Part shown: positions 1 through 16,269 of the stretch, piece after piece | Numbering within the stretch: position 1 is the first letter of the stretch | Layout: every line of letters begins with the position of its first letter | Assembly (NCBI RefSeq): GCF_027744825.2 | Contig: NC_071347.1 | Location: 10,725,501-10,789,500, forward strand | Reading direction: 5' to 3' | DNA from: Synchiropus splendidus | Taxonomy: Eukaryota; Chordata; Actinopteri; Syngnathiformes; Callionymidae | DNA: 64,000 nt | The notes under the pieces: model-generated | Database searches by the model: none | The model's input: the letters and a program-made list of their open reading frames with translations, nothing else | What the model was told of the DNA's origin: nothing | Translations under genes and position numbers: made by a program

Positions 1-1034
1 GCATAGTTAATGAAGGAAAGAAGGGGGATTGTTGCGACAACCCAACTAGATGTTAATAATCTAAAAAAAAGTACCCCAATATCATGTCAGGTACATTCAT
101 GTATCTTCCCTAGTTTAATTCTGGTGCGTTAAAATGGTTTAGTTTTAGGAGGAACTGTGTTGTACAGTGATGCTGGCTGCTCAACCTCTCCATTGCAAGA
201 GAGGAATTCACAATGTCATTATTACCACATCCATATTGCTTAACCCCAGGTTATTAAATATGACAGTTTGTGGTTACCACAACTCTTGTGTAATTGTGCT
301 GTTGCAGTGCCCATTTTCAACTTTGTGTCTCATCAAGTCCTACAGCTCTACAGCACTCTCAACTCTGACACTCTTTATTTCTTTGCCCTTATGAGCAGTT
401 TTTCGCAATTATAAACATTATAGAATGTAATCTAATTGCAGAACTTGCGCTCTGAGTTCAGTCCAAACTTGTTAAACTATCTCTTATGAATAGTCTTTCA
501 ATGATGTTTTACTCTATGATCATCGGCAGAACTTTTACTGCCAGCAGAGACCAGTAGCAGGCAAAGCAGTTATGTGTTGAACTCCATGCTGTGGGGCGTT
601 CTGTCATGTAGACATCTTCACCATTTGTTCAAATACTCTGAGGCTTGTATCCATGTTTTTGCTTACATATTACTTGCATAATACTTGATTGTGTGATATT
701 GTCTTAATATTTGAAGTCGGCTATATGGATATTTAATACATAAATGCTTGGATATGCTGCTGTCTCTGTGAAATGTGTTAAACTGACTTAATGGCAATAC
801 ACTTGTTTTCATGCACAAATATTGCGCTGTCTTGTTTGATTTTCCACCTGAAAATTATGGCTCTTGTTAACAAATATTACCATACATTGCTGTATTACAG
901 TGTTGCCTATGGCAGTTTATGGTATCACCTTTCCTGTATGGGGATACGTATCATATCACAAGATACCTGCCAACAGCCTCCTGTCTTACATGCAGTGTGA
1001 TTTTTGTTTCTGAGCTTCACTTCTCTGTATCCAG
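1..1034. other. Intron or 5' flank of TRABD; one repeat relic
   Basis: No exon of TRABD or another gene could be recognised here. The stretch is AT-rich with only short, low-complexity-free ORFs that lack family similarity. Positions about 880-971 match, in reverse orientation, a segment at about 41334-41425 and are therefore a dispersed repeat. The stretch ends in a pyrimidine-containing acceptor (CAG at 1032-1034) that opens the first recognised TRABD exon, so most or all of it is probably TRABD intron; the earlier exons would lie upstream of the window. Confidence 0.5.
880..971 (-). repeat. Dispersed repeat, copy 1
   Basis: Read on the minus strand, this stretch begins like the segment starting at 41334: GGCAGGTATC, then a near-identical run around GATACGTATCCCCATACAGG, then a diverged GGTGATAC part. 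The two copies are in opposite orientation about 40 kb apart. The family was not identified; it resembles ends of small DNA elements. Confidence 0.55.
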
Positions 1035-1869
1035 TAAAGAAGACGTGGAGAAGTGCAAACAGAAGGATCTTCTGGAGCAAACCATGTCAGAGATGATAGG
1101 AGAGTTTCCTGCTCTGCATCAGACCATCGTGGCTGAGAGAGACATCTACCTCACTCATACGCTGCGTCAGGCTACTCGCGGTGTTGAGTCGCCCTCTAGT
1201 ACTCAAAGTGAGTAGTGCGTTTTCTACTTGCACTGTTTTCTCGTTTGCTTCTTCTGCCTGGATTACTATGGTGTAATCGTTTACAAACAGCTAACTGACT
1301 CTTTTAATCTTTTTATGAATGACTTATATACTGTATGTTCATGCATAGATGGACCTACAGTAGCTATCTCATCCTGATGCACTGTTCAAAATAACTGTTT
1401 TAGGCTAGTGGAGCATCTTGCAGCAGCTTGTGACAGTGTACAGCATTTACTCTGAATCACTTTCAGTTGCTGTATAAACTGTTTTCTTTTTTTTTATTGA
1501 ATAAAATGAGGATTTTGTGTTGTTGCAGAAGTGCCTGCTGTTGTGGTGGGAGTGGTCGGCATGGGTCACGTGCCCGGCATAGAAAAGAACTGGGAGAAGC
1601 AGCTCAACATTAGCGAAATCATGAGGTTTGTTGCTCTTTGTTGGTTATTTTTCTTGAACACAACTGAGCCATTTGACTGTTGCCATGTTCCCTGCAGCGT
1701 TGCACCTCCATCGTCCTTCAGCTGGGTCTTGGGATTGGTGATCAAGGGTGTCATGGCAGGAATGCTGGGATACGCTTGCTACCGCGTCGGAGGAAGTTTA
1801 GGTCGCGTCCTGCTGTCCGCACCCACGGTCCAGTCAGTCCTGGAGAGTCTGCGGCTGACACCTGCCTGA
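1035..1869 (+). CDS. TRABD: TraB domain-containing protein (TRABD), C-terminal three exons
   Basis: Partial gene, 3' end only. Exons 1035-1207, 1529-1625 and 1698-1869 join in frame with GT-AG introns and stop at TGA 1867-1869. They encode the last ~147 residues of the TraB/PrgY-like family protein TRABD. The segment EDVEKCKQKDLLEQ, then AERDIYLTHTLRQA, then VVVGVVGMGHVPGIEKNW is the conserved C-terminal part of the TraB domain; the GMGHVPGI motif is diagnostic. The last exon encodes a hydrophobic stretch (about WVLGLVIKGVMAGMLGYACY) that is a probable C-terminal membrane anchor. TRABD family members are membrane proteins linked to mitochondria; the biochemical activity in vertebrates is not settled. 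The next gene, SELENOO, starts 2.6 kb downstream on the same strand, as in human. The N-terminal exons lie upstream of the window. Confidence 0.93.
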
Positions 1870-4300
1870 CCCAAAGCCATTAGCGACTCAGTCGAGAAAT
1901 CAATGCATTATTCACCAATGGCCTTAAATGGAGAGGTGACGCTGATGGAACCTGAACTCTCATGACCTTGGAGCCTCACACCTCACAGTAACATCCCTGT
2001 TGCATCGGAACTGCCAAAGAAAACACAATGGTACTTTTCATGTCAACGTTTTGGTGAATACTTTTTTGTAAAGTTTCAACATGCCGATGATTGTTTATGA
2101 ATAGTCGTACCACCCATCTGTTTACTCTTAAACACAAATGTTTGATTTTAGGAACTTCAGTGGCCTATTATTGGTCTTGCTCCTTTCTAACTTTGCACTT
2201 TTAATAAGACAGTCAACTCTTTCATGAACACTTGCATGTTTCACGAATATTAAGGTCGACTTCTGTCGAGTTCTGGGGTTTGTTGAGGCTTAACTTATTT
2301 TAAATGGCTGGAAGCTCCCACGCTATAGGTGAAGTGCCTAACTGTGCAGCTATAAGGGCTAACAGAATCCCACAAAATTGGTCTTTCATGTGTCACACAG
2401 TGTCACAAAAACGGATATATCAGTTCACGACAAGTGCACTTCTGGTGCTTCTGGATTGAAGAAATAACTTATCATGAAAAATAAATTGACTCATTTTTTC
2501 CCTGTATTTATTATGTTTGTGTAAAATGTGACTCTTGGTTATTTGGAAATAGTCTGCTCAGTTTATCTTTGTTATTACAGAAAACAGTCTATTTAACAAT
2601 AATAATTGTTCTTAATAAAAGTGGCATTCTGATCCAGCATTCATGTGCAATTCTGAAGTGATGTCAAGTCAGTTTCCTGGCTTCCATTGCTACAATCTAA
2701 AATAATATGTATAGCTAAGTTGGAATTTAATAAATGTGGATGTGTGTTGGAATGATAATGCTGCAAAGCCAATATTGAAAACTTATACATATCAAAACAC
2801 ATCATCTTGCCATAAGAGTAGTTAAATGCATGATTTTCAATTGCATTATTTTACTTTTATCATGAGCACCTGCATTGAATTGACCATGTTGCGTGTAACT
2901 CATGTGCCTCAGGTTGACACACATCTACTCAATATATATTTTTTTGGTTGCACGGCCTCAGACAACATCAATGCCTGACAATATCATAGAAAATATGCAT
3001 CATCCTGCGCTGTCCCCAGGAATCTGCTTTTGGTTTGTGAAATTTGTTTTTCTGGGAAAGAGAATAAACATGCAGAATTTTGCTTTGTTTGGTGGCTAGC
3101 AAGTGAGTTGATATTCAAGGTCAGCCTGAATCTAGAGGTCAGGCCTTAAACACTGCTGCTTCTGACCTGTGATAAGGCTTGTTACTCTCCATCCTGACTT
3201 GTATCCAAAATTTAAGAAAAAAAATTCATTCATTTAATAAAACCAGCAATCTTCAGACAAGTACACTGATTTCCTGAATTGTAATCGCAGCATTTGAGTT
3301 ATAATCAACAACTAACTGCAACTGTCTTCCACAGCAACAGATCCACGTGTTGAACTTTTGTCTTGTCCTGCTCTTTTCCTGCTAATCCCACCAAACCTGT
3401 TTGTCTCAGTTTGCCTGTATCTTGCCATATTTTGCATTTCCATGAGCCTGTTTCAACTAAAATATTGTAATCTGCATTCATTTGAATTAAAGATGAACTA
3501 TATTTGCCTCTAAGTTTCAACAGCTTATGTAATGTGTCCTACTATAATCCATATTTTTTTTGCGGCAAAGCATCAACTATTATTTTTGCTTTTGTTCATC
3601 ACTTGCACTCTGGTAAAGTCACTTCTCTTAAAGAGGTCAAAACAGAAGACAGCGACAGATTAAAACACGTTGTTTTTGCATTTTTCTTTTGCAGACGCAC
3701 AACTCTTACTCACTTGTTTTCTCTAGAGAGGAAGTATCTTTTGTCACTGGCGTATCAATGAGCTTTTCACCAAATCTTTCAGCTAAAATACCTTCAAGTG
3801 TGAGGATAGTTTTAATCCTATTGTGGTTTGGAAGACATTAAGACAGATTAAGGACCTGAACAACGTTGAAAAACAAGTCTTAATGAGGTTTTAATTTTAT
3901 TAATCGCTTTGAAATTTGTTTCAATTCTATCTTTAAACTGCTTTGATCACGCATGTGAATTGACGGCTGTTCTGATATCAATCGAAACCTATACTTTTGG
4001 CCATGTTTCATGTATTCCTTTGGTCTGTCAGCTTTCATTACCTTGTCGTGATGTCCTTGTTATGACGATGAAGTCTGTTCACTCATTTCTTTATTTTTTC
4101 ACTAAATTTTTTCATATATTTTGATAATGTTGCTGATAGTCAGCCATTTACTGTGGATGATTTGAACCGTTTACGCGATATAAAACGCAATACATGGCGT
4201 TCCAATTAGTATTTTAACCTTGTGACATTTTGAATTCGGGTTTTTATTTATTTATTTTTTTTCCAATTACAACGCAACAGACGTTTAACGTGCCGTGGTT
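1870..4300. other. TRABD 3' UTR and TRABD-SELENOO spacer
   Basis: AT-rich sequence without recognisable exons. The first ~0.7 kb is probably TRABD 3' UTR. The rest contains only short ORFs on both strands with no family similarity. The composition shifts to GC-rich after about 4270, where the SELENOO promoter begins. Confidence 0.5.
2480..2619 (+). terminator. Candidate TRABD poly(A) signals
   Basis: AATAAA occurs at 2480-2485 and again at 2614-2619, 0.6-0.75 kb after the TRABD stop. A further one lies near 2729. Any of these could end the transcript; the sequence alone does not decide which is used. The 3' UTR before them is AT-rich and has no other feature. Confidence 0.35.
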
Positions 4301-4444
4301 CCGCCATAGTTTGAGTTTCGAGCCGACCCACTGCGATGTGACACCGCAATTGATCAACATCCGCTCTGGCTGCAGGATTACGAAAGTGTGTTCGCGCACT
4401 TACTAAACTGCGCCACCACTTGCGGGGCAGATGGGGACACTTTA
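4270..4444 (+). promoter_or_regulatory. SELENOO promoter and 5' UTR (CpG-rich)
   Basis: After several kb of AT-rich sequence the base composition becomes GC- and CpG-rich from about 4270, continuing through the first coding exon to about 4990. No TATA box is evident. This is the pattern of a CpG-type housekeeping promoter. The transcription start cannot be placed from sequence alone. Confidence 0.45.
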
Positions 4445-8827
<4,383 letters not shown>

Positions 8828-9049
8828 GGGCTTCCATGAGTAACCCTGGGCTGTTTGACGTGAAGAGTTCCTTGGTCTTCTACTTGGTTGAACTCTTCTA
8901 CAAAGGCCAGTCAGTCTCATGGAAGTTCTCTGGAGGAATGACAACCCACAGGCAACATCAGTGACATCTAGTAGTAAAGGAATCACATTTGATGCACGAA
9001 TGAATGCAGGTTCAAATGGACTGTTTTGCTTGGTTTCTGACTGCTTGGT

Positions 9050-9125
9050 GTCAGATGGGTGCTAATGATGGCTCAGACAACAAGTCGCACCACGGCCCGT
9101 CTGAGTCTGATGAACTGTGGGGGGT
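9050..9125 (+). promoter_or_regulatory. SECIS element of SELENOO (3' UTR)
   Basis: The eukaryotic SECIS core is visible. ATGA lies at 9065-9068. A 9-bp helix pairs 9070-9078 (GGCTCAGAC) with 9099-9107 (GTCTGAGTC), with one G-U pair. AA at 9079-9080 opens the apical loop. The 3' core TGATGA lies at 9108-9113 opposite ATGA. This supplies the UGA-AUGA/GA quartet bound by SBP2 and directs Sec insertion at 8816. The location, ~240 nt after the TAG, is typical. Confidence 0.92.
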
Positions 9126-9379
9126 CACCTCAACATCATCTGGCTGTCATGGAACTTAATGAAACACGCACAAAATACTCCTCTCCCTGTGTGATCACTA
9201 TTGCTTGTGTAGAACCTTTCCATGACATAGCAAGCATCACGGGTACAAACCAGTGATTTCAGCAATATTAGCCGTCTTCAATTGTTTTGCCAAATCTCTT
9301 ATTAAACTAGAAATATTTTATTTTGAATTCTATTGGAAGAGTTTGTATACTTCTCTGTAACTAACTTCCCGAGTGTACA

Positions 9380-9385
9380 AATAAA
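9380..9385 (+). terminator. SELENOO poly(A) signal AATAAA
   Basis: AATAAA about 555 nt after the stop and ~270 nt after the SECIS, followed by a T/G-rich stretch (TCTTGTGCTT). This is the best candidate end of the SELENOO mRNA and keeps the SECIS inside the 3' UTR. Confidence 0.6.
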
Positions 9386-9399
9386 CTGAGTGGAATCAC

Positions 9400-9640
9400 A
9401 TCTGTCTTGTGCTTAAAAAAAGTGTCTTTCTGAAAATTTGAATTTTATGTTGTTCGTCTGATGCATTTTTGTTAGGCAGATGCTTTAGAATTCCTTAGCT
9501 GACTTCACTGCCATCTTGCTCTGACTGAACTAGGTGAGATTGTTGTTACGACACTACAAGACGGTGTGGCTAGCGTCCCTAAGTTAGGTTAATAGGTGAA
9601 AGTTTAAAATATGTGTCATGGTTCCGATAAGCAAAAAGGT
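9400..9640. other. SELENOO-MAPK12 spacer, no feature seen
   Basis: AT-rich sequence after the SELENOO poly(A) signal. No exon, RNA gene or repeat was recognised here. Confidence 0.4.
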
Positions 9641-9649
9641 AATGTCCTT

Positions 9650-9800
9650 GTTGAGTGTCGTAATGTTATGGACGCCAGCTGGGTTCTTTCCTTTGGAAGA
9701 TGTCCAGGCAGTCAGGGCGGGGGCGAGAACACAGGCCAGAGAGGTTACACCTTCAATCTGGGTGTTGCATGCACTCAAGTCACAATGCCTCACAATAGAT
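9650..9800 (+). mobile_element. Possible degraded Rex3-like LINE fragment
   Basis: The stretch around 9690-9770 loosely follows the GRRPRGRPRTRWRD region of the Rex3-like LINE seen at 9900-10180 and 21632-22139. It is too diverged for a firm call. Confidence 0.3.
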
Positions 9801-9904
9801 TTAGTCACTCAGAATTGTCAAAATTTTACGCCTTATTGAAAAAAACAAATCAAAAACATTAGAAATTGCATCAGTATTTTGACTTCTATTATTTATTTAT
9901 CCTT

Positions 9905-10190
9905 CCCGTAGAGTCAGAGGAGTCAGCTGAGGTGGTTCGGGCATCTCATCAGGAGGCCCTCTGGATGCCTCCCTTTGGAGGTGTTCCAGACACGTCCAGC
10001 TGGGAGGAGACCGAGGGGTCGACCCAGGACCAGGCGGAAAGATTATATCTCTCCGCTGGCCCGGGAGCATCTCGGGATCCCCCAGTCAGAGCTGGTGGAT
10101 GTCGCTCGAGAGAAGGGTGTTTGGCATGACCTCCTGAAGCTGCTGCCCCCACGACCCGGCAACCGATAAGATGGGTGGATGGTTAAGTCA
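9905..10190 (+). mobile_element. Rex3/RTE-like LINE, 3' end fragment
   Basis: One frame encodes SQLRWFGHLIRRPSG-like text, then RPRGRPRTRRKDYISPLARE and GVWHDLLKLLPPRPGNR, the C-terminal end of the teleost Rex3-type (RTE clade) reverse transcriptase ORF, with frame changes. It is followed by GATAAGATGGGTGGATGG, a decayed form of the GATG-type tail of this family. Heavily 5'-truncated and inactive. Confidence 0.75.
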
Positions 10191-10199
10191 GGGGTACAG

Positions 10200-10680
10200 T
10201 ACTTTTTCCTGTACTAAGATCGGTGATTCAAGAAACAGGATTTCAAATGCTGAATGAGGTATTTATGATATAATTATCACATTATTAATATAATTCCTTT
10301 ATTCACATCACAGCTGACTTAAACATTTATGTAAAAATAAATCTGCTCACCCCTAAAAGAGCCTCACATATAAACCAAAAATAAATCATTTTTAATATGT
10401 CTGTTTACAGTTGGAGGTCAGGAACCCCAAGTTATTTTCTTTAGGCCGCCAATATCAAGCACCAACCCTGAAGATAGAAGTAAACAGTTACGGCCTCAAG
10501 CAACTTCCTGAACGAGAAGCGCGATAAAGCCAGTCACTCACGATGACGTCAGTGTGGAATTTAAAACATTTGTTTTTGCAAGTCTTAACAGGTTGCCTTT
10601 CATTTTCGGAGCAGAGAAAACACACCGTGGACTGGTGATGCGTTGTTGTCCCCCCCAAAACATGACGTTGAAACTTGCCA
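10200..10680. other. Spacer upstream of MAPK12, no feature seen
   Basis: AT-rich to about 10440, then gradually more GC-rich towards the MAPK12 promoter. No exon or repeat was recognised. Confidence 0.4.
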
Positions 10681-10885
10681 TCAGACCTGGACATTCACTT
10701 CCCTGAGTTCCCTGTCGCGTTCCCCGTGAGCCACCTGTGAGCGTGGGCTGTGCACAAGGCACCGCCAGACTCGGGAGTGGCTCGCCAGTGACCTGAGGGT
10801 GCGTCCTGACGCTGCGCGACTATGGCTCTGCTGTGACTCCACGTTACTCGGGACTTTTAGCGAGTTTTCAGCGTTTAGGTAAAAC
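10680..10885 (+). promoter_or_regulatory. MAPK12 promoter and 5' UTR (GC/CpG-rich)
   Basis: GC- and CpG-rich stretch directly ahead of the MAPK12 start codon, continuing to about 11010. No TATA box is evident at a fixed spacing. The start codon context is AAC before ATG with A at -3, favourable for initiation. Confidence 0.45.
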
Positions 10886-13800
10886 ATGTCCAAGCGCGTC
10901 AGACCTGGCTATTACCGCCAGGACGTCAACAAAACCTCATGGGAAGTACCAGAACGGTACCGCGACCTGAGGCAGGTGGGTACCGGAGCCTACGGGACGG
11001 TTTGGTGAGTGGAACCGCTTATTTTATATTATTTTAAGTAGCGCTTTTGTGATGAATGTGATGGTGAACGGGGAAAAAAGTGAGGCTTATTTAGCACAGC
11101 GTGCTAACAAAGACGCACACGCGACCACTTCCTGATGTGATGGAGACTTCTCTGTCTCTCACGCAACTCACCTCGCTTCCCTTAAAGCCACTTAAAAGTC
11201 GAGCCGTTCCATTAATCGACCTTACGGTGTTTTCTTTGCGTGTTTTTTTCCTATTCTTATCGAGAATGATTGACAGAGGGGGCGGGGCCTGAGCTGACTC
11301 AGTCTACTGCCTCGTAAATTACAGTTCTGAACAACCAAAATAGCCCGTGATTGTATGTATAAAAAAATCATAACATGACATGTATCGTCCTCTTATTCTG
11401 GTATTGTTTGACCCGGCATGACAGTGTAACTGGGACTCATTTCCAGCAGGGTCAGAATTCTGACCTCTGGTTTTAGTCAGAATCAGAAAAACTTTATTAA
11501 TCCCAGGGGAAATTGTGTTTGTAACATGCTCTGTACACAACATATCACAATAAATTTAAAAGAAATAATAATGTAAAGTGCAATATACAAAAGATCTTGG
11601 AAAAACAATGTGCAACAAATGCAGTTCAAGATCAGAAAATGTGCCAAAAAAACCCTTCATTGCATTTTTTTCTGGGACGAATTGTATGTTTTTATTGCCG
11701 CAGGAAGAAAGGACCTCCTGTGGCGCTCGGTCTTTGAGTTGGGTAGTCTCAGTCTGTTGGTCCATGTGCTTTCGTATTGGACCAGGAGCTGATGGAGGGG
11801 GTGGGTGATGTTGTCCAGGATGCTCCTTAGTTTCAGGAGCATCCTTCTCTCCATAACCGTCTCCAAGGAGTCCAGTTTCACCCCCACGACATCACCAGCT
11901 TTGCGGATGAGTCTGTTGAGTCTGTTAGCGTTCGCCACTGTTAAACTGCTGCCCCAGCAAACCGCAGCGAACAGAATTGCACTTATCCCCACTGGGATCA
12001 GGATATAATGGTCTACCAGCAGTCTGCAGCGTCTCTGGAGCAGAAAGTGCCTGTTGGACACCAACAGCAAACCATCTGTCAGGTTACGTGTGAAGTCTTG
12101 CTTCATCTACTACAGTATATTCAGTCGTGAAACTCCCTTTGTTCAGGTCAAATATGTGTTTCCAGATGGTTGTCGGCAATTGTTATCTCAGTTGAGAAAA
12201 CCAGTGATCTTATAGTGTTCAATTTACCAATATGTATTTGAAATTATGAATTGAGCAGCCGGAATTGCTCCCCGGAGCCATATTTTTTTCTTTCTGTTCG
12301 CATGCCTTACATGTGTTCAAAGGTTTCTTGACCTTTTCCTGTCATGATGCAAGACTTTGCTCAAAGCCGTTGGCACATTTTGTTTGATCACTTCTTGAAA
12401 AAGCATCTAAAACACTCTTAAAATTTATTTTCCCTCTGTCTCTTTCGAGGAAGGCAGGAGATGGTGCAAAGTTCACATGAAACAGATGGTTGCTGTTTAG
12501 TTTGAACGGATAAGGATGCAGATAAGACTCTAACATAGATTCATATGTAGAAGTCTGGTTTGGTCTCATGAAACCCAAACTAAACAAGCTTATAAAACAG
12601 GACGGACCTAATCGTGAGTGTGGCGCTCACACTTTGGTTTAGATATCCTTCAAATTGTCACATAATAATTTGAATCATAATATAAGCTACTTTTTTATTT
12701 TAATTTAGTATTATATGTACATTACATAGTAACAAGCCTGTATTTATGCCCTTTGCTCATGTTCTTATCTGGCCACAGTGTTCAGGTTGAGGTTTTCTCT
12801 TTTCAAGAGTCTGAAATGATCAAACTTGTGGCGGAAGAGATGCTCACAATAGAGATGACTGGGCCATTAACAACCGTAGTGGAGGCCTGTTTGTGTATCA
12901 GAACAAAGATCACATCTCCTTGTGAACGCTTATCTCAGGCTGACACAAAGGAAACACCCATGCTGCAGAGAAGGCCCCGATGAAAGTTTCAATTGTCCAA
13001 ATGTGATTTGAGTGTCTCCATCCGCACACGGCCTGATGTTTAAATAGTAGTGAAATGAAATGTGTTCATGCGATTATGCATTTTTTATTTACTCTACTCA
13101 TTGCTTCCTAAAAACCAGAGTTAAAGGAAAAAGTCTATCGTATCAAATGAATTTTTCTGTGATTTGACTGGATAATCTTATCACACAGCTCTGCCGTCGA
13201 CTCCAGAACCGGAACCAAAGTGGCAATCAAGAAGCTGTACCGACCTTTCCAGAGCGAGCTCTTCGCTAAAAGGTCCTACAGAGAGCTGCGGCTTCTCAAA
13301 CACATGAAGCATGAAAATGTAAGACAAGCTTCGACTGCAGATGTTTTTGTTTGCACTCTTCTATCAGACTCACACTGTGTCTTCCTCTGTGCTGAAGGTC
13401 ATCGGCCTGCTGGACGTCTTCACTGCCGACCTCTCACTGGACAGATTCAAAGGCTTGTGAGTGTGTCAAAGTCAAAATTCTGTGCGTTGTTTCTCAGTGC
13501 ACTCATAGGTCTTCATTTTCTGATGCAGTTATCTCGTGATGCCGTTTATGGGGACGGATTTGGGGAAACTGATGAAGATACAGAGACTGTCTGAAGAGAG
13601 GATCCAGTACTTGGTTTACCAGATGCTAAAAGGACTCAAGGTGTCAAACCTTTACTTCTCCTTCATCAGATATCATATTCCATTTTATTGTGTTTTCATG
13701 GTTGCGTTACCATAGTAGTTCCATAAAGGGCAACTATATTATACAGTGTCATTGATTTCATGTATTACAGTACACCAAATTTCAATCCTTGCCAGTTCAA

Positions 13801-16163
13801 AGATGGAGAAAACTCTATTTTAAACTTTTTACTAATAAAAAACGTTGCCCAATATATTTTTCAATTAGACTTGAATTCATATTCATAATCATTCAATTTT
13901 TAGAAAAATGATTGACTTACTCTTAAACAAAACTCCTTTACTTGTGCTTTTTAGTACTTCTCAATATTTTGTTATATCACTTACTGGGTTTAAGAAATCT
14001 CACTTGGTATTCTAACATTTGAAGTTATTGATGTTTCACAATTTAATTTGGATTTCTTGCCCTTTTTGCAGTACATTCATTCTGCCGGCATTATTCACAG
14101 GGTAAGTCTTGTAATATTCCAGTTCACACACATCACTCCCTTCCTTATACTTTGAAACATTCCCTTCCCTTTTGCATTTAAATGTTTTACACATCAGCTC
14201 ATGTTCATTCACATTTATAGTTATTCCCTTTCCCTCTATGTTGTTGCTATTATTGTTTAGAGCTGTTTTATGTTCCCACTAAATAAGTAAGATTTTTGTG
14301 TTTATTAACTGTTGGTTTTCTTGATTTTGATTTGTTTATTCTTCTCTACAGGATCTTAAACCAGGAAATCTGGCCATCAACCAAGACTGTGAACTCAAGG
14401 TGCTGCCACTCCCGATCATCAAGATACAAACAAAACTTGTCAATTCTGATTATTTCTTTGCTTTGGCTCGACTTTAGCACCTCAGCAAACAAGACCACTG
14501 TGCTGGATATAACTGAAGTCATACTTCCTTGTCTCAAGACCATAAACTCATTTAGATGCCTTTGTCTTCTGTCAGATTCTGGACTTTGGGCTGGCGCGGC
14601 AAGCTGACAGTGAGATGACTGGATACGTGGTGACTCGCTGGTACCGAGCTCCAGAGGTGATCCTGAGCTGGATGCACTATAGTCAGACCGGTACGTGTGA
14701 TGCCAACTGTCCTGCTGTTGTCTGGTTTGACAGATATTCTGGTTGACGTTTTTCCATAAATGTAACAGCATAGTGAAATGAAAATGAAAAAAATAATATC
14801 TTAATAAAAGTAATATCTTCTTCATGACCGAGCGAACCTACATGATCAGAAATAGTGAAATGGGCAGTAGTGCCCACTAGATGGAGCCCTTTCAAATGCT
14901 TTTTGTCCACTAGATAAGTCTCGTGAGACGTCAATAACCTTTTCATCCTTGAGCTCAAGACTTGCGTCCCCGATCCTAGCTGGATCTGTGCCATTTATTG
15001 AACCTTCCCGTGTTTTCCCTCTGTTGTTCTTCAGTGGACATCTGGTCGGTGGGTTGCATCATGGCAGAGATGCTTCAAGGGAAACCTCTTTTTAAAGGCA
15101 CTGACCGTATCCTTTATTTACTCCTCATTCAGTTGTTGATAACCTGTTCTAACCTGTTCTACAGTGCTTTGAGTGACTCAAGCAATATGAACAAGAAGTT
15201 GCGTGAAAGGCTCAGCAAAATGAAGTTGTCTCTCAATATGATATGAATGAAAGCGATCTGTTCAGATAGTGGAGACTATAGAGCTGAGATTTGAGACATA
15301 AAGTTGTTCTGGGTCACAATGACTTTAAATTGACTATATGTAAAGCAGACTCAGCTGATGTTCAGAAACAACCATAACCTCAGTGAAGATCAGTCGTTGA
15401 TAGGTCAGAAAGCATTGTCATTGTCAGCAAGATGTCATTTGGTTTTGTGTTCACTGTCCAAGAAGATTGTCGTTTTAAAGTTTTAAAGTGTCAAATTCTT
15501 CACAGTCCTAGGTTTTAATATTTAAATTCCTGTGACACGCAAATATGTCTGCTCCATAACAAGTGCTCCACAGATTTGGACCAGCTCACTGAGATCATGA
15601 AGGTCACAGGAACTCCAAGTCCAGATTTTATAACCAAGCTTCAATCTGATGATGTAAGTGTGTTTGCTTTCTATACAATGGCGTGTGATTGAGTTTTGTT
15701 TCACTAAATTTGATTTCTAGGCCAAAACGTATGTCAAAGGACTTCGAAAAGTGGAAAAGAAAGACCTTCACAAATTGTTTTCATCCACAAATCCACAAGG
15801 TGAGACAAACTCTGTCTTCAGTTTCAGCAATACGATGGTGATGTGTGATTCTTCCTCAGCCGTGTCTGTGCTGGAGCGCATGCTGTTGCTGGATCCGGAC
15901 AGCAGGGTGACAGCAGCCGAAGCCCTCACGCTGCCGTACTTCTCCGAGTTCAGAGATCCGGAGGAGGAGACGGAAGCGCAGCCGTACGATCACTCACTGG
16001 ATAATGCTGACCTGACCCTGGAGCAGTGGAAACGTAAGGATCAGAGGGATTCGACTCAGACTCATCATCTCCTGACATCCTGCTTTGTTTTCCAGGTCAT
16101 ACCTTCACAGAGATCCTAACCTTCAAGCCAGTCTCTCCGGAGTCGAAAGAGACGTCACTGTAG
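10886..16163 (+). CDS. MAPK12: Mitogen-activated protein kinase 12 (p38-gamma)
   Basis: Twelve exons join in frame: 10886-11004, 13189-13318, 13398-13456, 13529-13640, 14072-14101, 14352-14399, 14576-14690, 15035-15106, 15574-15653, 15721-15799, 15860-16033, 16096-16163. They give 361 residues. Exon sizes 130-59-112-30-48-115-72-80-79-174 are those typical of p38 genes. It is a stress-activated Ser/Thr kinase phosphorylated by MKK3/MKK6. Visible motifs: glycine loop GTGAYGTV 32-39, VAIKK with Lys54, HRDLKPGN 149-156, DFG 169-171, activation loop TGY 181-183. The gatekeeper is Met107 (YLVMPFMG), as in gamma/delta and unlike the Thr of alpha/beta. The C-terminus is KETSL, a class I PDZ ligand that is the hallmark of p38-gamma. 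All catalytic residues are present, so it looks functional. A fish paralogue name (mapk12a or b) cannot be assigned from this window. Confidence 0.96.
11455..12110 (-). mobile_element. L2/Rex1-like LINE 3' end fragment (MAPK12 intron 1)
   Basis: On the minus strand, about 150 codons read as the C-terminal part of an L2/jockey-type reverse transcriptase ORF, including [20 protein letters not shown], then [16 protein letters not shown], and [20 protein letters not shown]. The 3' end (low coordinates) finishes with a TCCCCTGGGATTAATAAAGT-like tail common to teleost LINE 3' ends. It is 5'-truncated and lies antisense to MAPK12 in its 2.2-kb first intron. Confidence 0.75.
12120..13180. other. Rest of MAPK12 intron 1
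   Basis: AT-rich intronic sequence without recognised exons or repeats. Confidence 0.4.
14874..14887 (+). promoter_or_regulatory. CTCF-like motif, one mismatch
   Basis: CCACTAGATGGAGC in a MAPK12 intron matches the CTCF core consensus CCASYAGRKGGCRS at 13 of 14 positions (A for C at position 12). Binding is inference. Confidence 0.25.
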
Positions 16164-16254
16164 CGCAGATCAGAAGAACAAAGAGGAGCTCACAGGTACG
16201 ATGGGATGCGTGAGCTGCGTTTAATCAGGAAAAGGAAGCCTTTTTCCCAACTTT

Positions 16255-16260
16255 ATTAAA
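16255..16260 (+). terminator. Candidate MAPK12 poly(A) signal ATTAAA
   Basis: ATTAAA about 90 nt after the stop, followed by a GT-rich stretch (GTGCCATTTTGTGCCTGTTG). This would give a very short 3' UTR; later signals are possible. Confidence 0.45.
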
Positions 16261-16269
16261 GTGCCATTT

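Noticed and set aside
4388..4444. Upstream extension of the SELENOO reading frame
   Set aside because: It has no ATG; it would start at GTG. The first in-frame ATG is 4445, followed by a plausible targeting peptide.
14346..14994. Minus-strand ORFs of 159 and 103 residues
   Set aside because: Antisense of MAPK12 exons and introns; no domain.
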